DNA from: Sulfurimonas sp. SAG-AH-194-C21
GTDB lineage: Bacteria > Campylobacterota > Campylobacteria > Campylobacterales > Sulfurimonadaceae
Assembly (NCBI RefSeq): GCF_029215985.1
Contig: NZ_JAEMVC010000007.1
Span: 1-64,000 of the forward strand
Direction: 5' to 3'
DNA: 64,000 bases
Part shown: in pieces, positions 17,400 through 25,752 of the stretch
Numbering within the stretch: the first letter of the stretch is position 1
How the letters are laid out: each line of letters begins with the position of its first letter
The notes under the pieces: model-generated
What the model saw: the letters and a program-made list of their open reading frames with translations, nothing else
Database searches by the model: none
Told to the model about the DNA's origin: nothing
Position numbers and translations under genes: made by a program

Positions 17400-18278
17400 C
17401 CAATTCTAATATCAAGTGCAATTTTTTGAAGTAGTCGAGAAAGATAGGGTTAACCGATAATCTGCTAATCTTATTCGACCAAAAACAAAGAAGTAGCATG
17501 AAATATAAACAGTTAACCCTAGAGAAAAGATACCATATCCTAGCTTTAATTAAAGCTGGTTTGAACCAAAAAGAGATAGCAGTTGAACTTTGTGTTCATC
17601 CAGCAACAATAAATCGATACATCTACACCAACAAAAAGAATGGTGGGAAACTCTACCAGTACCTCCGACACAAAAACAAGAAGTATCATAAGCGAAGTAA
17701 CGACTATATGGCTAAAGGCACTATCATTGACCGTATTATGATAAATCAGAGACCTAAAATAGTAGAGAAGAAGTCTCGTATCGGTGATTGGGAAATTGAT
17801 ACAGTTGTCGGTAAAGATCATAAAGGGTTTTTAGTTACTGTAGTTGACAGAAAATCAAAGTTCTCTATCATAAAATGTACCAACTAAACATGCCGAAGTA
17901 GTAACTCAAGCTCTTATAGAGATGCTCACACCAATGAAGAAAATCACCCATACAATTACTTGTGACAACGGTAAGGAATTTGCATATCATAAACAAGTTT
18001 AAGCTGTACTCGACACAGATTTTTATTTTGCTAATCCTTATCACTCATGGAGAGAGGTTTAAATGAACACACAAATGGACTCATCCGACAATATCTACCC
18101 AAGAAAAGTACTTTTTTAAATGTCTCTAAGGATGAAATCATTATGATTCAGAATAGACTTAATCATAGACCTCGGAAAATACTCAATTACAAAACACCGT
18201 ATGAAGTATTTTTTAGTGAAATGAGTAGAAAGTTAGCTAGTTAGTTTAGGTGGAAATTGCACTTGATATTAGAATTGG
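17400..18278 (+). mobile_element. Decayed IS30-family insertion sequence
   Basis: Bounded by perfect 25-bp terminal inverted repeats at 17400-17424 and 18254-18278 (outer bases CCAATTCTAATATCAAGTGC). The interior encodes a broken IS30-type DDE transposase. At 879 bp the element is shorter than the usual 1.0-1.2 kb of the family, in line with an internal deletion. No clear target-site duplication is visible. Confidence 0.88.
17498..18244 (+). pseudogene. IS30-family transposase, disrupted
   Basis: An N-terminal helix-turn-helix (QKEIAVELCVHPATINR) leads directly into KNGGKLYQYLRHKNKKY, so the roughly 60-70 residues normally between the two DNA-binding parts appear to be missing in frame. DDE motifs remain: GDWEIDTVVG, TCDNGKEF and ERGLNEHTNGL. 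Lesions: a frame change near 17882 (stop at 17885), an in-frame TAA at 18000 and a one-base loss near 18047 (TGGAGAGAGG where TGGGAGAGAGG is expected). Three lesions plus a deletion rule out programmed frameshifting. The copy cannot make active transposase. Confidence 0.9.
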
Positions 18279-18327
18279 TGCTTCCTTTAAAGTTGTTCTT
18301 TGTTATCTATTATCTATTATACTCCTA

Positions 18328-18348
18328 CTATCAAAATATAAAGGACTT
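18328..18348. repeat. 21-bp direct repeat, copy 2
   Basis: Identical to copy 1 at 16743-16763; contains the AAAGGA ribosome binding site for the gene starting at 18353. The two copies bracket the small membrane protein genes and the IS30 remnant. Confidence 0.7.
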
Positions 18349-18352
18349 CAAA

Positions 18353-18682
18353 ATGAAGAAATTAATTATACTCCCACTATTGACCACATTCGCTTTAGCA
18401 GATGTAACTACTGTTTGTACAGTTGAAACACCCAACTCTACTAGAGATATTAAATTTATTGAAAAAGAAGGCAATGTCGATATGTTTTCTAAGGGAAAAT
18501 CTCTTGCATTAAACAGAGGTGTCACAATCAAACGTAGCAGTATCGAAGATGGTGTTAGAACTTACCAGAGTGACAAAGCATCAGCAAACATAACAATAGC
18601 TATTGCCGATTCAGGAAAATCTGTTAAATATACTTTTAATGGCATGAGTAGATTTTATGAAAATTGTAAAGTTTTAGACTAG
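18353..18682 (+). CDS. Small exported protein of unknown function
   Basis: 109 residues. A clear Sec signal peptide (MKKLIILPLLTTFALA) precedes a mature domain of about 93 residues with two cysteines (CTVETP near the mature N-terminus and YENCKVLD at the end) that could form a disulfide. The ATG at 18353 is chosen because AAAGGA lies 7 bp upstream and it opens the signal peptide. No family recognised. The gene lies just outside the IS30 right end, and a degenerate copy of its 5' end appears at 16743. Confidence 0.72.
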   Translation: MKKLIILPLLTTFALADVTTVCTVETPNSTRDIKFIEKEGNVDMFSKGKSLALNRGVTIKRSSIEDGVRTYQSDKASANITIAIADSGKSVKYTFNGMSRFYENCKVLD

Positions 18683-18683
18683 T

Positions 18684-18724
18684 CTCACTATGGGGTACCC
18701 CCCCCCCTTATCTACATTAGTGAG
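18684..18724. terminator. Possible stem with an internal C10 tract between convergent genes
   Basis: CTCACTA (18684-18690) and TAGTGAG (18718-18724) can pair, enclosing GGGGTACCCC (a perfect palindrome) and a run of ten C (18698-18707). The structure lies between convergent genes and may terminate both; the homopolymer could vary in length. Confidence 0.4.
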
Positions 18725-19334
18725 CAATGGCATTAGTTATGCTTTTAAGTGCTTTATCTGCTGGTTTATAACCCTGTTTCTTTGCTTTATTAAAATAAAA
18801 TAGTGACTTATTTATATTTTTATGTTTATAATAAAGTACACCTAATGAGTAATCGCCTTCGCTTATATTATGTTCAGAAGCAATTTTATAATTTTTAATA
18901 GCTTGAGCTATATTATTTTCTTTTTCAAATATTTGTCCTAGATTAAATAAGGATTCGTATATTTTAGCTTCACCTGATTTTTGAAAAAATTCTTTTGCTT
19001 TAGTGATGTTATTTTCTTTATAGTAGAGTACTGCTAAATTATGATAAACCTTATCCTCTCCCATTGAAAATGCAATTTCAGTATACTTTTCTACTAATTG
19101 TATATTTTTAAGTTCTCCTACTGTTGAATAGAGTTCAATAAGTTTACTAGAACATCTTTTTGTTTGTTGACATATTTTTAATTTTTCTATCGCTTTATCA
19201 TATTTTTTCTCTTGTATAAGCTCTTTTGCTTCTTTATATAGTGTAGCGACACTATACGATGTTACAGCGAATGGTTCTAATGAAAAAGAGATTGTTGAAG
19301 TTAAGAATAATATTAAAAATAATGTGGTTTTCAT
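18717..19334 (-). CDS. Exported TPR/SEL1-repeat protein
   Basis: 205 residues with a signal peptide (MKTTLFLILFLTSTISFS). From about residue 25 the protein consists of tandem helical repeats: AKELIQEKKYDKAIEKL, VYHNLAVLYYKENNITKAKEFF, SLFNLGQIFEKENNIAQAIKNY, GDYSLGVLYYKHKNINKSLFYF. The spacing is that of TPR/SEL1-like repeats, which act as protein-binding scaffolds. Probably periplasmic. It lies in the accessory block between the two T2SS operons; partner unknown. Confidence 0.75.
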   Translation of the reverse strand: MKTTLFLILFLTSTISFSLEPFAVTSYSVATLYKEAKELIQEKKYDKAIEKLKICQQTKRCSSKLIELYSTVGELKNIQLVEKYTEIAFSMGEDKVYHNLAVLYYKENNITKAKEFFQKSGEAKIYESLFNLGQIFEKENNIAQAIKNYKIASEHNISEGDYSLGVLYYKHKNINKSLFYFNKAKKQGYKPADKALKSITNAIAH

Positions 19335-19404
19335 ATAAGTGTCCGTATTTGTATTTTGACTAAGTATAACTAAAATACATAAATAGGAGATTACTAAAAA
19401 GAGT

Positions 19405-19427
19405 ATAGGAGAGATAAACTCTCCTAT
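19405..19427 (-). terminator. Intrinsic terminator of the large lipoprotein gene
   Basis: Perfect 9-bp stem ATAGGAGAG / CTCTCCTAT with a 5-base loop; on the minus strand it is followed by ACTCTTTTTAG. Two further hairpins precede it in the transcript: 19468-19487 (CTAATACT / AGTATTAG, overlapping the stop region) and 19438-19458 (TTCTAAGT / ACTTAGAA). Confidence 0.75.
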
Positions 19428-19473
19428 GTAGAAATGCTTCTAAGTAAAGAACTTAGAAACAATCAAACTAATA

Positions 19474-22400
19474 CTATTGAGTATTAGCAGTTAGACCGAT
19501 AATCTCATCGGCAGTATAAACACTTTTGAATGCTGTTTTAGCACCTGCAGTACCTGTAAACTTAACAAGGTCACCTGCTAATAATAGTGTACCTCCACCA
19601 GTCCCTCTAAATGTAAATGTTAGAGTTTTTCTATCAGCAGCTAGACTCATGTATGAACCAACATTATCAAAGCTCATACCTGCAGCATTGTAAGCAGCAG
19701 GAGCAACATTTACACCAGCAATTGTTTGTTCAAAGTCATTTGTACCAACACCATCCCAAGCACCAGCAGCTCTAAGAGCAACATTTGTAGCTGTCATAAC
19801 ACCGGTAGTAGTATTAATACTTACACCAGCATCATCAATATCAAAGAATTCAGTAACACTAGTAGCACCAGCACTATCAACAGCGATTGCATGACTAAAT
19901 GTCCATACTACCTCTTGAGCTACAGCATCAATATCATCACCGATATTAAAGTTACTTGGATCAGCAAGAACTGTAAATGTACCAATCATGTCAACTGCAG
20001 CAAATTCAACGGCAGGAACTTCACCAGGAATCTTAGTTGCATTCCAATTAGTCCATGAGTTTGTGTTAGAACTAGCATCTTGAATATTGTTAAACTCTAA
20101 ACGAGCATGTTGTTTAGCAGTTGTATCATAATCAGTTTCAATATATGAACCAGCATCAAATAAAGATTGAAGTGTATTAATTGCTGCTAAACTATTAGTA
20201 GTTAACGCAAGATAGTTAGCAGTAATAGTTAATACTTTAGAAGTTGCATCTAAAGACCAAGTTGCTTGAGTAGCAGTATTAATTAAACTAGTATCAAGAA
20301 CGATATCTCTATCATCAGTATCTCCTGCATTTCTTACATTAATTGTAACTGTACCAGCACCTGTTGTAGGAGCAGTAATAGCTTCATTAAAAGTGATAAT
20401 TAAATTAGCACCTGTATACTCAGCTTTAGTTACAAATGGAGGCATCATATCTTCTGTTACAATATCTGCATTAGAAGCAACATTACCTTTAGCATCTAAG
20501 ATACCATCAAAACTCATAACCTTACCGTGATTGTCATTAGCAAGAGCCATAACATCAGTAGTTTTAAAGTTTACTAAGTCAACTAGGTTAGCAACACCAT
20601 TATCATCAACAGTAACATTATTGTTTACTACATATGAACCTGAAGTTACAGAACTACCAGTATAAGTTGGAGTAACACCGCTTAAGTTAACATCTTCAGA
20701 AAAAGTAACACCGATTTCTCTATCTCCATTTAAAGATTTAAATGCAGTGTTATCATATACATTAGCAATGTTAATAACTCTTACTGGAGGAGTAGCAGCA
20801 TTTTTACCATTAAAAATAAATAACTCTCTGTTTAATGTCTGATCAGCTGTTACAGCTGTATTATCATCTAAAATGTTATTTCCAGCAGCATCTAAGTTGT
20901 CAAGTAAACCTGGTGTTAAACCAAGTATTGGAGTACCAACAGCAGCAGATAATGCATAGTTATTAGCTAGCTCACCACCACCACCAAATGTAGTAACTGC
21001 ACCACCAGCATTAGTTAATGCAGTAGCACCCATGTATGATCTTTGAAGTACTGTAGTAGCTGCAACATTATCATTAAGAGTAATAGTTTGAGCTGTACCT
21101 GCATAACCATCATCATTTAGTGGAATGATTGTAAGAACATCACCAAATGCAAGAGCAGAAACACCTGTACTATCAAGCACTATCTCAACTGGAGTAACAT
21201 TATCATCAGTAACGATACCTATAGCTGTAGTATTATTTGTAGCAGCAGTAGGACCAGCACTATTATTTACATTACTAGTTGCAGTCATTTGTAAACTTTT
21301 AACAGTACCTGTTCTGCTTTTTAGACTAAGTACATAGCTTGTTGCATTTGAAGGTGTGAAAGTAATTCTTGCCATAGTTGTATCAACAGCTACACCTGGA
21401 CCTTGAGCTACAGATAAAGCAGTAAGTCTAGCATCAGCTTCTAAAGTATTGAAACCTTCTATAGCAGCAGTTGTTGTATCAACATCGTTAAATGCATTTG
21501 CATAAGTTCTAGTAGTTTGTTCAGCAGCTGTAGGAGTGCTAAAAGTATCTTTTTCCATTTGAGCTTGAGCAGTTACTGCTGTAGCATCAAGGTTTAAGTC
21601 AGTAAATGCCTTAAGTTGAAGTCTCACAGACTGAGTTCCAGCTGGAGAGAGAACAGAAGTAGCAGTATCATCAACTGTATCAGTTGGTGCAGCATCAGTA
21701 ATAGTTAATTTGTTACCAGAAGTATCTTTAAAGTCTGTGATAAGTAAATTAACATCAAACTCTTGTCCATTTGTTAATGGGTTTGGAAAGTTGATTGTTA
21801 AAGTGTTTCCAGAGATTACAACAGCACCAGCAGCTGATAGATCCATGTAGTTTGAAGTTGACCAGTCATAAACTCGTACAGACTTAGTGTTATCATCGTC
21901 ATTTTCAGATAGTGTATCAATAGACTCAGAGAAATTAATTGTAATAGAGTTACGAACATCATCTTCTAACATTAAAAGAGTTGAACCAGCAAGTAGTGCA
22001 CGGCCTGGAACAGTAGAAGCAGCAATCGAACTAAGAGAAGATGCAACTGGGCTAAGTAGTGAGCTGTTTCTAACTAGTGGAGAAATAATATCACGAGAAA
22101 CTATTTTAAGTGCAGTTGAATCCCCAAGAGTTGTAGTAGTCTCTGCATCTGTAGCAAATCCGATAACTGCAGTACCAGCTGTTAAAATATAGCCTGGAGC
22201 TGTAGCTGTAAAAGTTGAGTCAGATGGAATACTTGTAAAAGAGTAAGTACCAGTCGCATCAGTAGTAGCTCTGTATGTAGATACTGCATAGGTTGTAGCA
22301 ACACCGTTTTGAGCTTGTTCTTGAGCAGTTGCAGCAGCAGTACCACCACTAACGAATTCTAAAACAATTTCAACACCAGCAAGAGCTGCACCTGTATTAG

Positions 22401-22908
22401 TATTTCTTAAAACACCTGTTACAGAACCATTAAGTTCAGGAAGAACAGCAGTACCAGCTTGAGCTAGGTAACCATCTATGAAAGTTTCAGTACCAGAAGT
22501 TGTAGTTGCACCTTCAGCACTATCAAGTTGAGCACTTGGACTTACTGTTACAGTTGCACCTACAAAACCAGCTGGAGCAGCGATAGTTACAGAAAGTACA
22601 TTATTTGCTGTAGGAGCATCAGCACCAACAGTGTTTGTTACTGAAACATCGTTAAATGTATAAAGACCACCAGCATTTGTAGTAGCATTTTTATCAGCTA
22701 AATAAACTAAAACACCCGCTATTGGGTTACCATTAGTGTCTTGAACTAAACCTGTAACAGTACCTTTTGGGTTACTTATTATAGTACCTTTATTTGTTGC
22801 GTCTGTAGTACTTGCAGCAGTACTAGTACTACCATCTCCACAACCGACAAAACTTACTGCTAGCAACGAGGCTGCAGCAACTGAAATCATTGATTTCTTA
22901 AAATTCAT
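19474..22908 (-). CDS. Large surface or secreted lipoprotein with CarboxypepD-reg-like and Ig-like domains
   Basis: 1144 residues. Lipoprotein signal peptide with Cys23 (LLAVSFVGC) as probable lipidation site. Two carboxypeptidase-regulatory-like domains follow: about 49-130 (GTVTGLVQDTNGNPIAGVLVYL) and 160-260 (SVTGVLRNTNTGAALAGVEIVL). Further on are Big_5/SwmB-like Ig domains, recognised by repeats of the type I-x-F-S-E-x-[IV] (SITINFSESI, IGVTFSEDV, LIITFNEAI, VVWTFSHAI). The composition is rich in A, T, D and N, poor in K and almost free of Cys after the lipobox, typical of extracellular adhesin-like proteins. It sits between the two halves of the T2SS locus and may be a substrate. Ligand unknown. 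Confidence 0.8.
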   Translation of the reverse strand: MNFKKSMISVAAASLLAVSFVGCGDGSTSTAASTTDATNKGTIISNPKGTVTGLVQDTNGNPIAGVLVYLADKNATTNAGGLYTFNDVSVTNTVGADAPTANNVLSVTIAAPAGFVGATVTVSPSAQLDSAEGATTTSGTETFIDGYLAQAGTAVLPELNGSVTGVLRNTNTGAALAGVEIVLEFVSGGTAAATAQEQAQNGVATTYAVSTYRATTDATGTYSFTSIPSDSTFTATAPGYILTAGTAVIGFATDAETTTTLGDSTALKIVSRDIISPLVRNSSLLSPVASSLSSIAASTVPGRALLAGSTLLMLEDDVRNSITINFSESIDTLSENDDDNTKSVRVYDWSTSNYMDLSAAGAVVISGNTLTINFPNPLTNGQEFDVNLLITDFKDTSGNKLTITDAAPTDTVDDTATSVLSPAGTQSVRLQLKAFTDLNLDATAVTAQAQMEKDTFSTPTAAEQTTRTYANAFNDVDTTTAAIEGFNTLEADARLTALSVAQGPGVAVDTTMARITFTPSNATSYVLSLKSRTGTVKSLQMTATSNVNNSAGPTAATNNTTAIGIVTDDNVTPVEIVLDSTGVSALAFGDVLTIIPLNDDGYAGTAQTITLNDNVAATTVLQRSYMGATALTNAGGAVTTFGGGGELANNYALSAAVGTPILGLTPGLLDNLDAAGNNILDDNTAVTADQTLNRELFIFNGKNAATPPVRVINIANVYDNTAFKSLNGDREIGVTFSEDVNLSGVTPTYTGSSVTSGSYVVNNNVTVDDNGVANLVDLVNFKTTDVMALANDNHGKVMSFDGILDAKGNVASNADIVTEDMMPPFVTKAEYTGANLIITFNEAITAPTTGAGTVTINVRNAGDTDDRDIVLDTSLINTATQATWSLDATSKVLTITANYLALTTNSLAAINTLQSLFDAGSYIETDYDTTAKQHARLEFNNIQDASSNTNSWTNWNATKIPGEVPAVEFAAVDMIGTFTVLADPSNFNIGDDIDAVAQEVVWTFSHAIAVDSAGATSVTEFFDIDDAGVSINTTTGVMTATNVALRAAGAWDGVGTNDFEQTIAGVNVAPAAYNAAGMSFDNVGSYMSLAADRKTLTFTFRGTGGGTLLLAGDLVKFTGTAGAKTAFKSVYTADEIIGLTANTQ

Positions 22909-22928
22909 ATATATTCCTTTTTTTTCTT

Positions 22929-22956
22929 TTCTTTCGAAAGAATTTGCAAATTCTTT
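22929..22956 (-). promoter_or_regulatory. Overlapping palindromes in the leader of the large lipoprotein gene
   Basis: Two perfect palindromes share the block AAAGAA: TTCTTTCGAAAGAA (22929-22942) and a 20-bp one centred on TTTGCAAA (22937-22956). In the mRNA the shared block can pair with either flank, so two mutually exclusive hairpins are possible about 20 nt upstream of the ATG and next to the RBS (AAAAGGAATATAT). A role in translational control or as a protein-binding operator is inference. Confidence 0.5.
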
Positions 22957-23120
22957 TTGGGCTTACATACTAACACATAAGTTTAAAATGCCAAAATTAC
23001 AAATAAATTCTACTCTCTTAATTACTTCTGTTACTTAATATTAGCAGAAGAACACTATAGTTTATATGCTATTGTATTGAAAGAAGCCTTAAAGCAGTAT
23101 AAATTTCTTTAATTTGTCCT
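22957..23120. other. Intergenic, probable promoter region of the lipoprotein gene
   Basis: AT-rich, with no coding potential seen. It separates the gspK end from the large lipoprotein leader and must hold the lipoprotein promoter; several TATAAT-like hexamers on the minus strand prevent a unique choice. Confidence 0.4.
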
Positions 23121-24023
23121 TTAAGGTTGAATAAGAAAATTTGATTCTTGTTTAGTTCTTATATTGTACTCAAAACTAATCTCTGCGGTGCTTTGCTCTT
23201 TTTTTATTTCTAATCTTACAAAAAGTACTGGTTCAAAATAACTTATAGGAAATAGTGCTAATTGCGTTTTTTCATCTTCATCTAAATTTAATGAGGCTAA
23301 GTCTGTATATGCTCCTCTTCCATTACTAAGGAACTCTGCACGTGCTTTGCTAGTTAGAAGTAGCATCTCCCAGACTTCAGTAGTTGCATAGTTTACATCA
23401 ATGCTCATGTTTTCATCTGTACTATAGTAAAAGAGATTGTTAAAGTCAATTTTTGAAAGAGAGTTATCATTATACTCTTTGAGATAAAAATCATTTATGA
23501 GTTCTAAATGCTCAGCTGAAGTTATATAGTCTCTAAAGAGATAAGGGTTCTCATCAAAAATCATACTACTGTAACTATTGTCTTCTTTGATGCCACTCAT
23601 GTTGTCGAGTAAAAGGTCTACATATTGGCTATTTATATTGTAGTTGTTAAAATACTGTTTTATGGAGTCTTGACGTTCTTGACTGTTTTTTAAAGCTAAA
23701 GGGTTTAGCTTTTCTCTTGCACTACTCAAGTGTATGATTATTTCTAAACCTGAACTTTCAAAAGGTATGAATGATGACTGAGAGAGAAAAAGGAATAGTA
23801 TCTCACTAGAGTTAGTGTCTGCTAAGCTTTTTATGTCCGGAGATGTTTTCAAAATTTTTAAAATATCTTCTACTATAATTCGACTCTGATACATAAAGTT
23901 TTCATTTTTAACTATAGAGGAAGCTTTATTTACCTGTTTTAGTCCAAAACCGATAGCTACACTAATGACTATAACAAACATAATAGTGATGAGTAGAGCG
24001 ATGCCATGGCGTGCTTGTCTCAC
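23121..24023 (-). CDS. gspK: Type II secretion pseudopilin GspK
   Basis: 300 residues. The N-terminus RQARHG / IALLITIMFVIVISVAIGF is the GspK-type prepilin signal, which uniquely lacks Glu at +5 and is followed by a long hydrophobic stalk. The large alpha-helical periplasmic domain (about 90-230), including VNYATTEVWEMLLL and RGAYTDLASLN, matches the GspK helix-hairpin-helix-like region. GspK forms the pseudopilus tip with GspI and GspJ. The gene shares its start/stop bases with gspF. Last gene of the gspG-H-F-K operon. Confidence 0.85.
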   Translation of the reverse strand: MRQARHGIALLITIMFVIVISVAIGFGLKQVNKASSIVKNENFMYQSRIIVEDILKILKTSPDIKSLADTNSSEILFLFLSQSSFIPFESSGLEIIIHLSSAREKLNPLALKNSQERQDSIKQYFNNYNINSQYVDLLLDNMSGIKEDNSYSSMIFDENPYLFRDYITSAEHLELINDFYLKEYNDNSLSKIDFNNLFYYSTDENMSIDVNYATTEVWEMLLLTSKARAEFLSNGRGAYTDLASLNLDEDEKTQLALFPISYFEPVLFVRLEIKKEQSTAEISFEYNIRTKQESNFLIQP

Positions 24024-25237
24024 TAATTAATGCTCATTGAAAAAATAGGAAGAAGCATCGCAGCAACTATAAACCCAATACTTCCACCAACAAAGAGCAT
24101 AAGTGCTGGTTCAAGTAGTGTAAGGAGTAAACTTATCTTGTCACGATTCTCTTCAAAGTAAAGCTCTGAAACATTTGTAAGAACATTTTCAAGTTGGGAG
24201 GTCTCTTCACCAAGTGCTATAGACTGAATGAAAGCATTGTCTATTTTGGTACTTGATTCATTAAGTGCCTTTGAAAGAAGTTTTCCCTCTACGACTTTTT
24301 TAGCAGCACCAACAAAAAGTTCTTTTATGACACGATTGTTTAAGATGTTTGCACTTAGGTTTATAGTCTGAACAAAAGGAACGCCTGAGCGAGTTAAAAG
24401 TGAAGCTATGTAAGAGAAACGTGCAAGTTCGCTTTTGAGAGCGATTGAGCCAAAGAGTGGGAGTGTAAGCATAAACTTATCTACTCCATAAGCAAAGGTA
24501 TACACTTTTTTACGGAGTGTTACAAAAACTACGACAACTACGGCTATAATGACTAGCATGATTGTAAAGTTCTTAGAGAAGAACTCTCCTGCTGCTATGA
24601 CAAACTGTGTTGGCATAGGAAGCTCTTGATCCATACTCTCGAAGATTCCTGTTATTTGGGGTACTACAAAGGTAAGCATAAATGCTATCATCACAAGTGA
24701 GATGATAATCATAAAAGTAGGGTAAGCAAATGCTCCCTTTATCTCTTTATGAATCCTATCTTGCTCTTTTAAAAAACGCGAAAGTTCTAAAAGCACTTCA
24801 TCGAGTATTCCACCGCTTTCACTCACCTTTATGGACTCTTTAAAAAAGGCTGGAAGTTCTACTATGCTTTGGGCTTCTAATGCAGTGTAGAAGTTTTGAC
24901 CCTCATCTAAATGAGTACTTACTGTAGATAAGAAGAGTTTCATTTTTTTGTTTTTTTCATAATGTGTTTGAACGATTTTTAGAGCTGAAACGATACTTAT
25001 CCCTGAGCGAATGTACATAGAAAGTTCTCGAGAGAGAGATGCTAACTCTTTAGGTGGAATCTTATACTTAGAACTAAAGTCAAACTTCTCATAAAATGCT
25101 GGTTCATCTTCAACAAGCGACTGGTAAATAATGCCTAAAGACTTTACTTTTACACGAGCCTCTTCAAGTGAGACTGCTTCGACTCTATCACTTACTTTTT
25201 TACCCTCTTGGTTTATACCCTTGTACTTAAATATCAT
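24023..25237 (-). CDS. gspF: Type II secretion inner-membrane platform protein GspF
   Basis: 404-residue polytopic membrane protein with two T2SSF domains (about 70-195 and 270-395). Signature segments: YIRSGISIVSALKIV, SESGGILDEVLLEL, then the second repeat ARFSYIASLLTRSGVPFVQTINL and GEETSQLENVL. Three transmembrane helices, near 170, 220 and 380. N-terminal MIFKYKGINQEGKKVSDRVEA is the usual GspF/PilC start. Overlaps the upstream pseudopilin gene by 4 bp. Confidence 0.95.
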   Translation of the reverse strand: MIFKYKGINQEGKKVSDRVEAVSLEEARVKVKSLGIIYQSLVEDEPAFYEKFDFSSKYKIPPKELASLSRELSMYIRSGISIVSALKIVQTHYEKNKKMKLFLSTVSTHLDEGQNFYTALEAQSIVELPAFFKESIKVSESGGILDEVLLELSRFLKEQDRIHKEIKGAFAYPTFMIIISLVMIAFMLTFVVPQITGIFESMDQELPMPTQFVIAAGEFFSKNFTIMLVIIAVVVVVFVTLRKKVYTFAYGVDKFMLTLPLFGSIALKSELARFSYIASLLTRSGVPFVQTINLSANILNNRVIKELFVGAAKKVVEGKLLSKALNESSTKIDNAFIQSIALGEETSQLENVLTNVSELYFEENRDKISLLLTLLEPALMLFVGGSIGFIVAAMLLPIFSMSIN

Positions 25238-25752
25238 TGCATCACTTCTTGTATAATCTTTTGTCTGGCATCTATAGCCTCTTCTAAATAGTCATAAACT
25301 TGTGTTTTAGTAAAGTAAGCAGAGTAATCATATGCTTTTTCTTTATATACTACTATAACTTGGTCCCCAACTAAATTTTCATCAATGCCAAAACTAAAAC
25401 AGACACTCTCTTGTATATCTTCTTCATTGAAGTAAACACTATCTTTTACTCTGATAGCACCTAGAAGGAAATCATATCTGTAAGTTTGGATATTCTCATC
25501 AAAAAAATTCTCGATTTCTTGAAACTTCACACCATCTTTATAAACACTACAGCTTGAACAATCGTTAAGACAGAGGAACCTTACACTCTCTTTATCTTCA
25601 TTTAAAGAGATAAGATACTCTTTTAAGTTACTCAAACTAGGTGTCATTTTTGCTTCACCCACATTTTGAAGTTTTGAAATAACAAGGGTATATACTACAC
25701 CTATTATCATTATGACTATCATCAGTTCTATGAGAGAAAATGCTTTTTTCAC
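25234..25752 (-). CDS. Type II secretion minor pseudopilin, GspH-like
   Basis: 172 residues with prepilin signal MKKA / FSLIELMIVIMIIGVVYTLV (Glu at +5). The mature domain carries a cysteine cluster CLNDCSSC around residue 62-69, unusual for a pseudopilin and able to form a disulfide or bind a metal. Located between gspG (no gap) and gspF (4-bp overlap), the position of gspH. Specific identity is inferred from order. Confidence 0.75.
   Translation of the reverse strand: MKKAFSLIELMIVIMIIGVVYTLVISKLQNVGEAKMTPSLSNLKEYLISLNEDKESVRFLCLNDCSSCSVYKDGVKFQEIENFFDENIQTYRYDFLLGAIRVKDSVYFNEEDIQESVCFSFGIDENLVGDQVIVVYKEKAYDYSAYFTKTQVYDYLEEAIDARQKIIQEVMQ

Noticed and set aside
17882..18047. Programmed frameshifting in the transposase, as in IS3-type elements
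   Set aside because: There are two frame changes in opposite senses, an in-frame stop and an internal deletion, and IS30 transposases are normally made from one frame; decay explains this better.
19726..22192. Several rightward open frames antisense to the large lipoprotein
   Set aside because: They mirror the low-complexity codon use of the real gene, lack ribosome binding sites and show no protein family features.
22909..23120. Riboswitch in the lipoprotein leader
   Set aside because: No conserved aptamer core could be recognised; only overlapping palindromes are supported.
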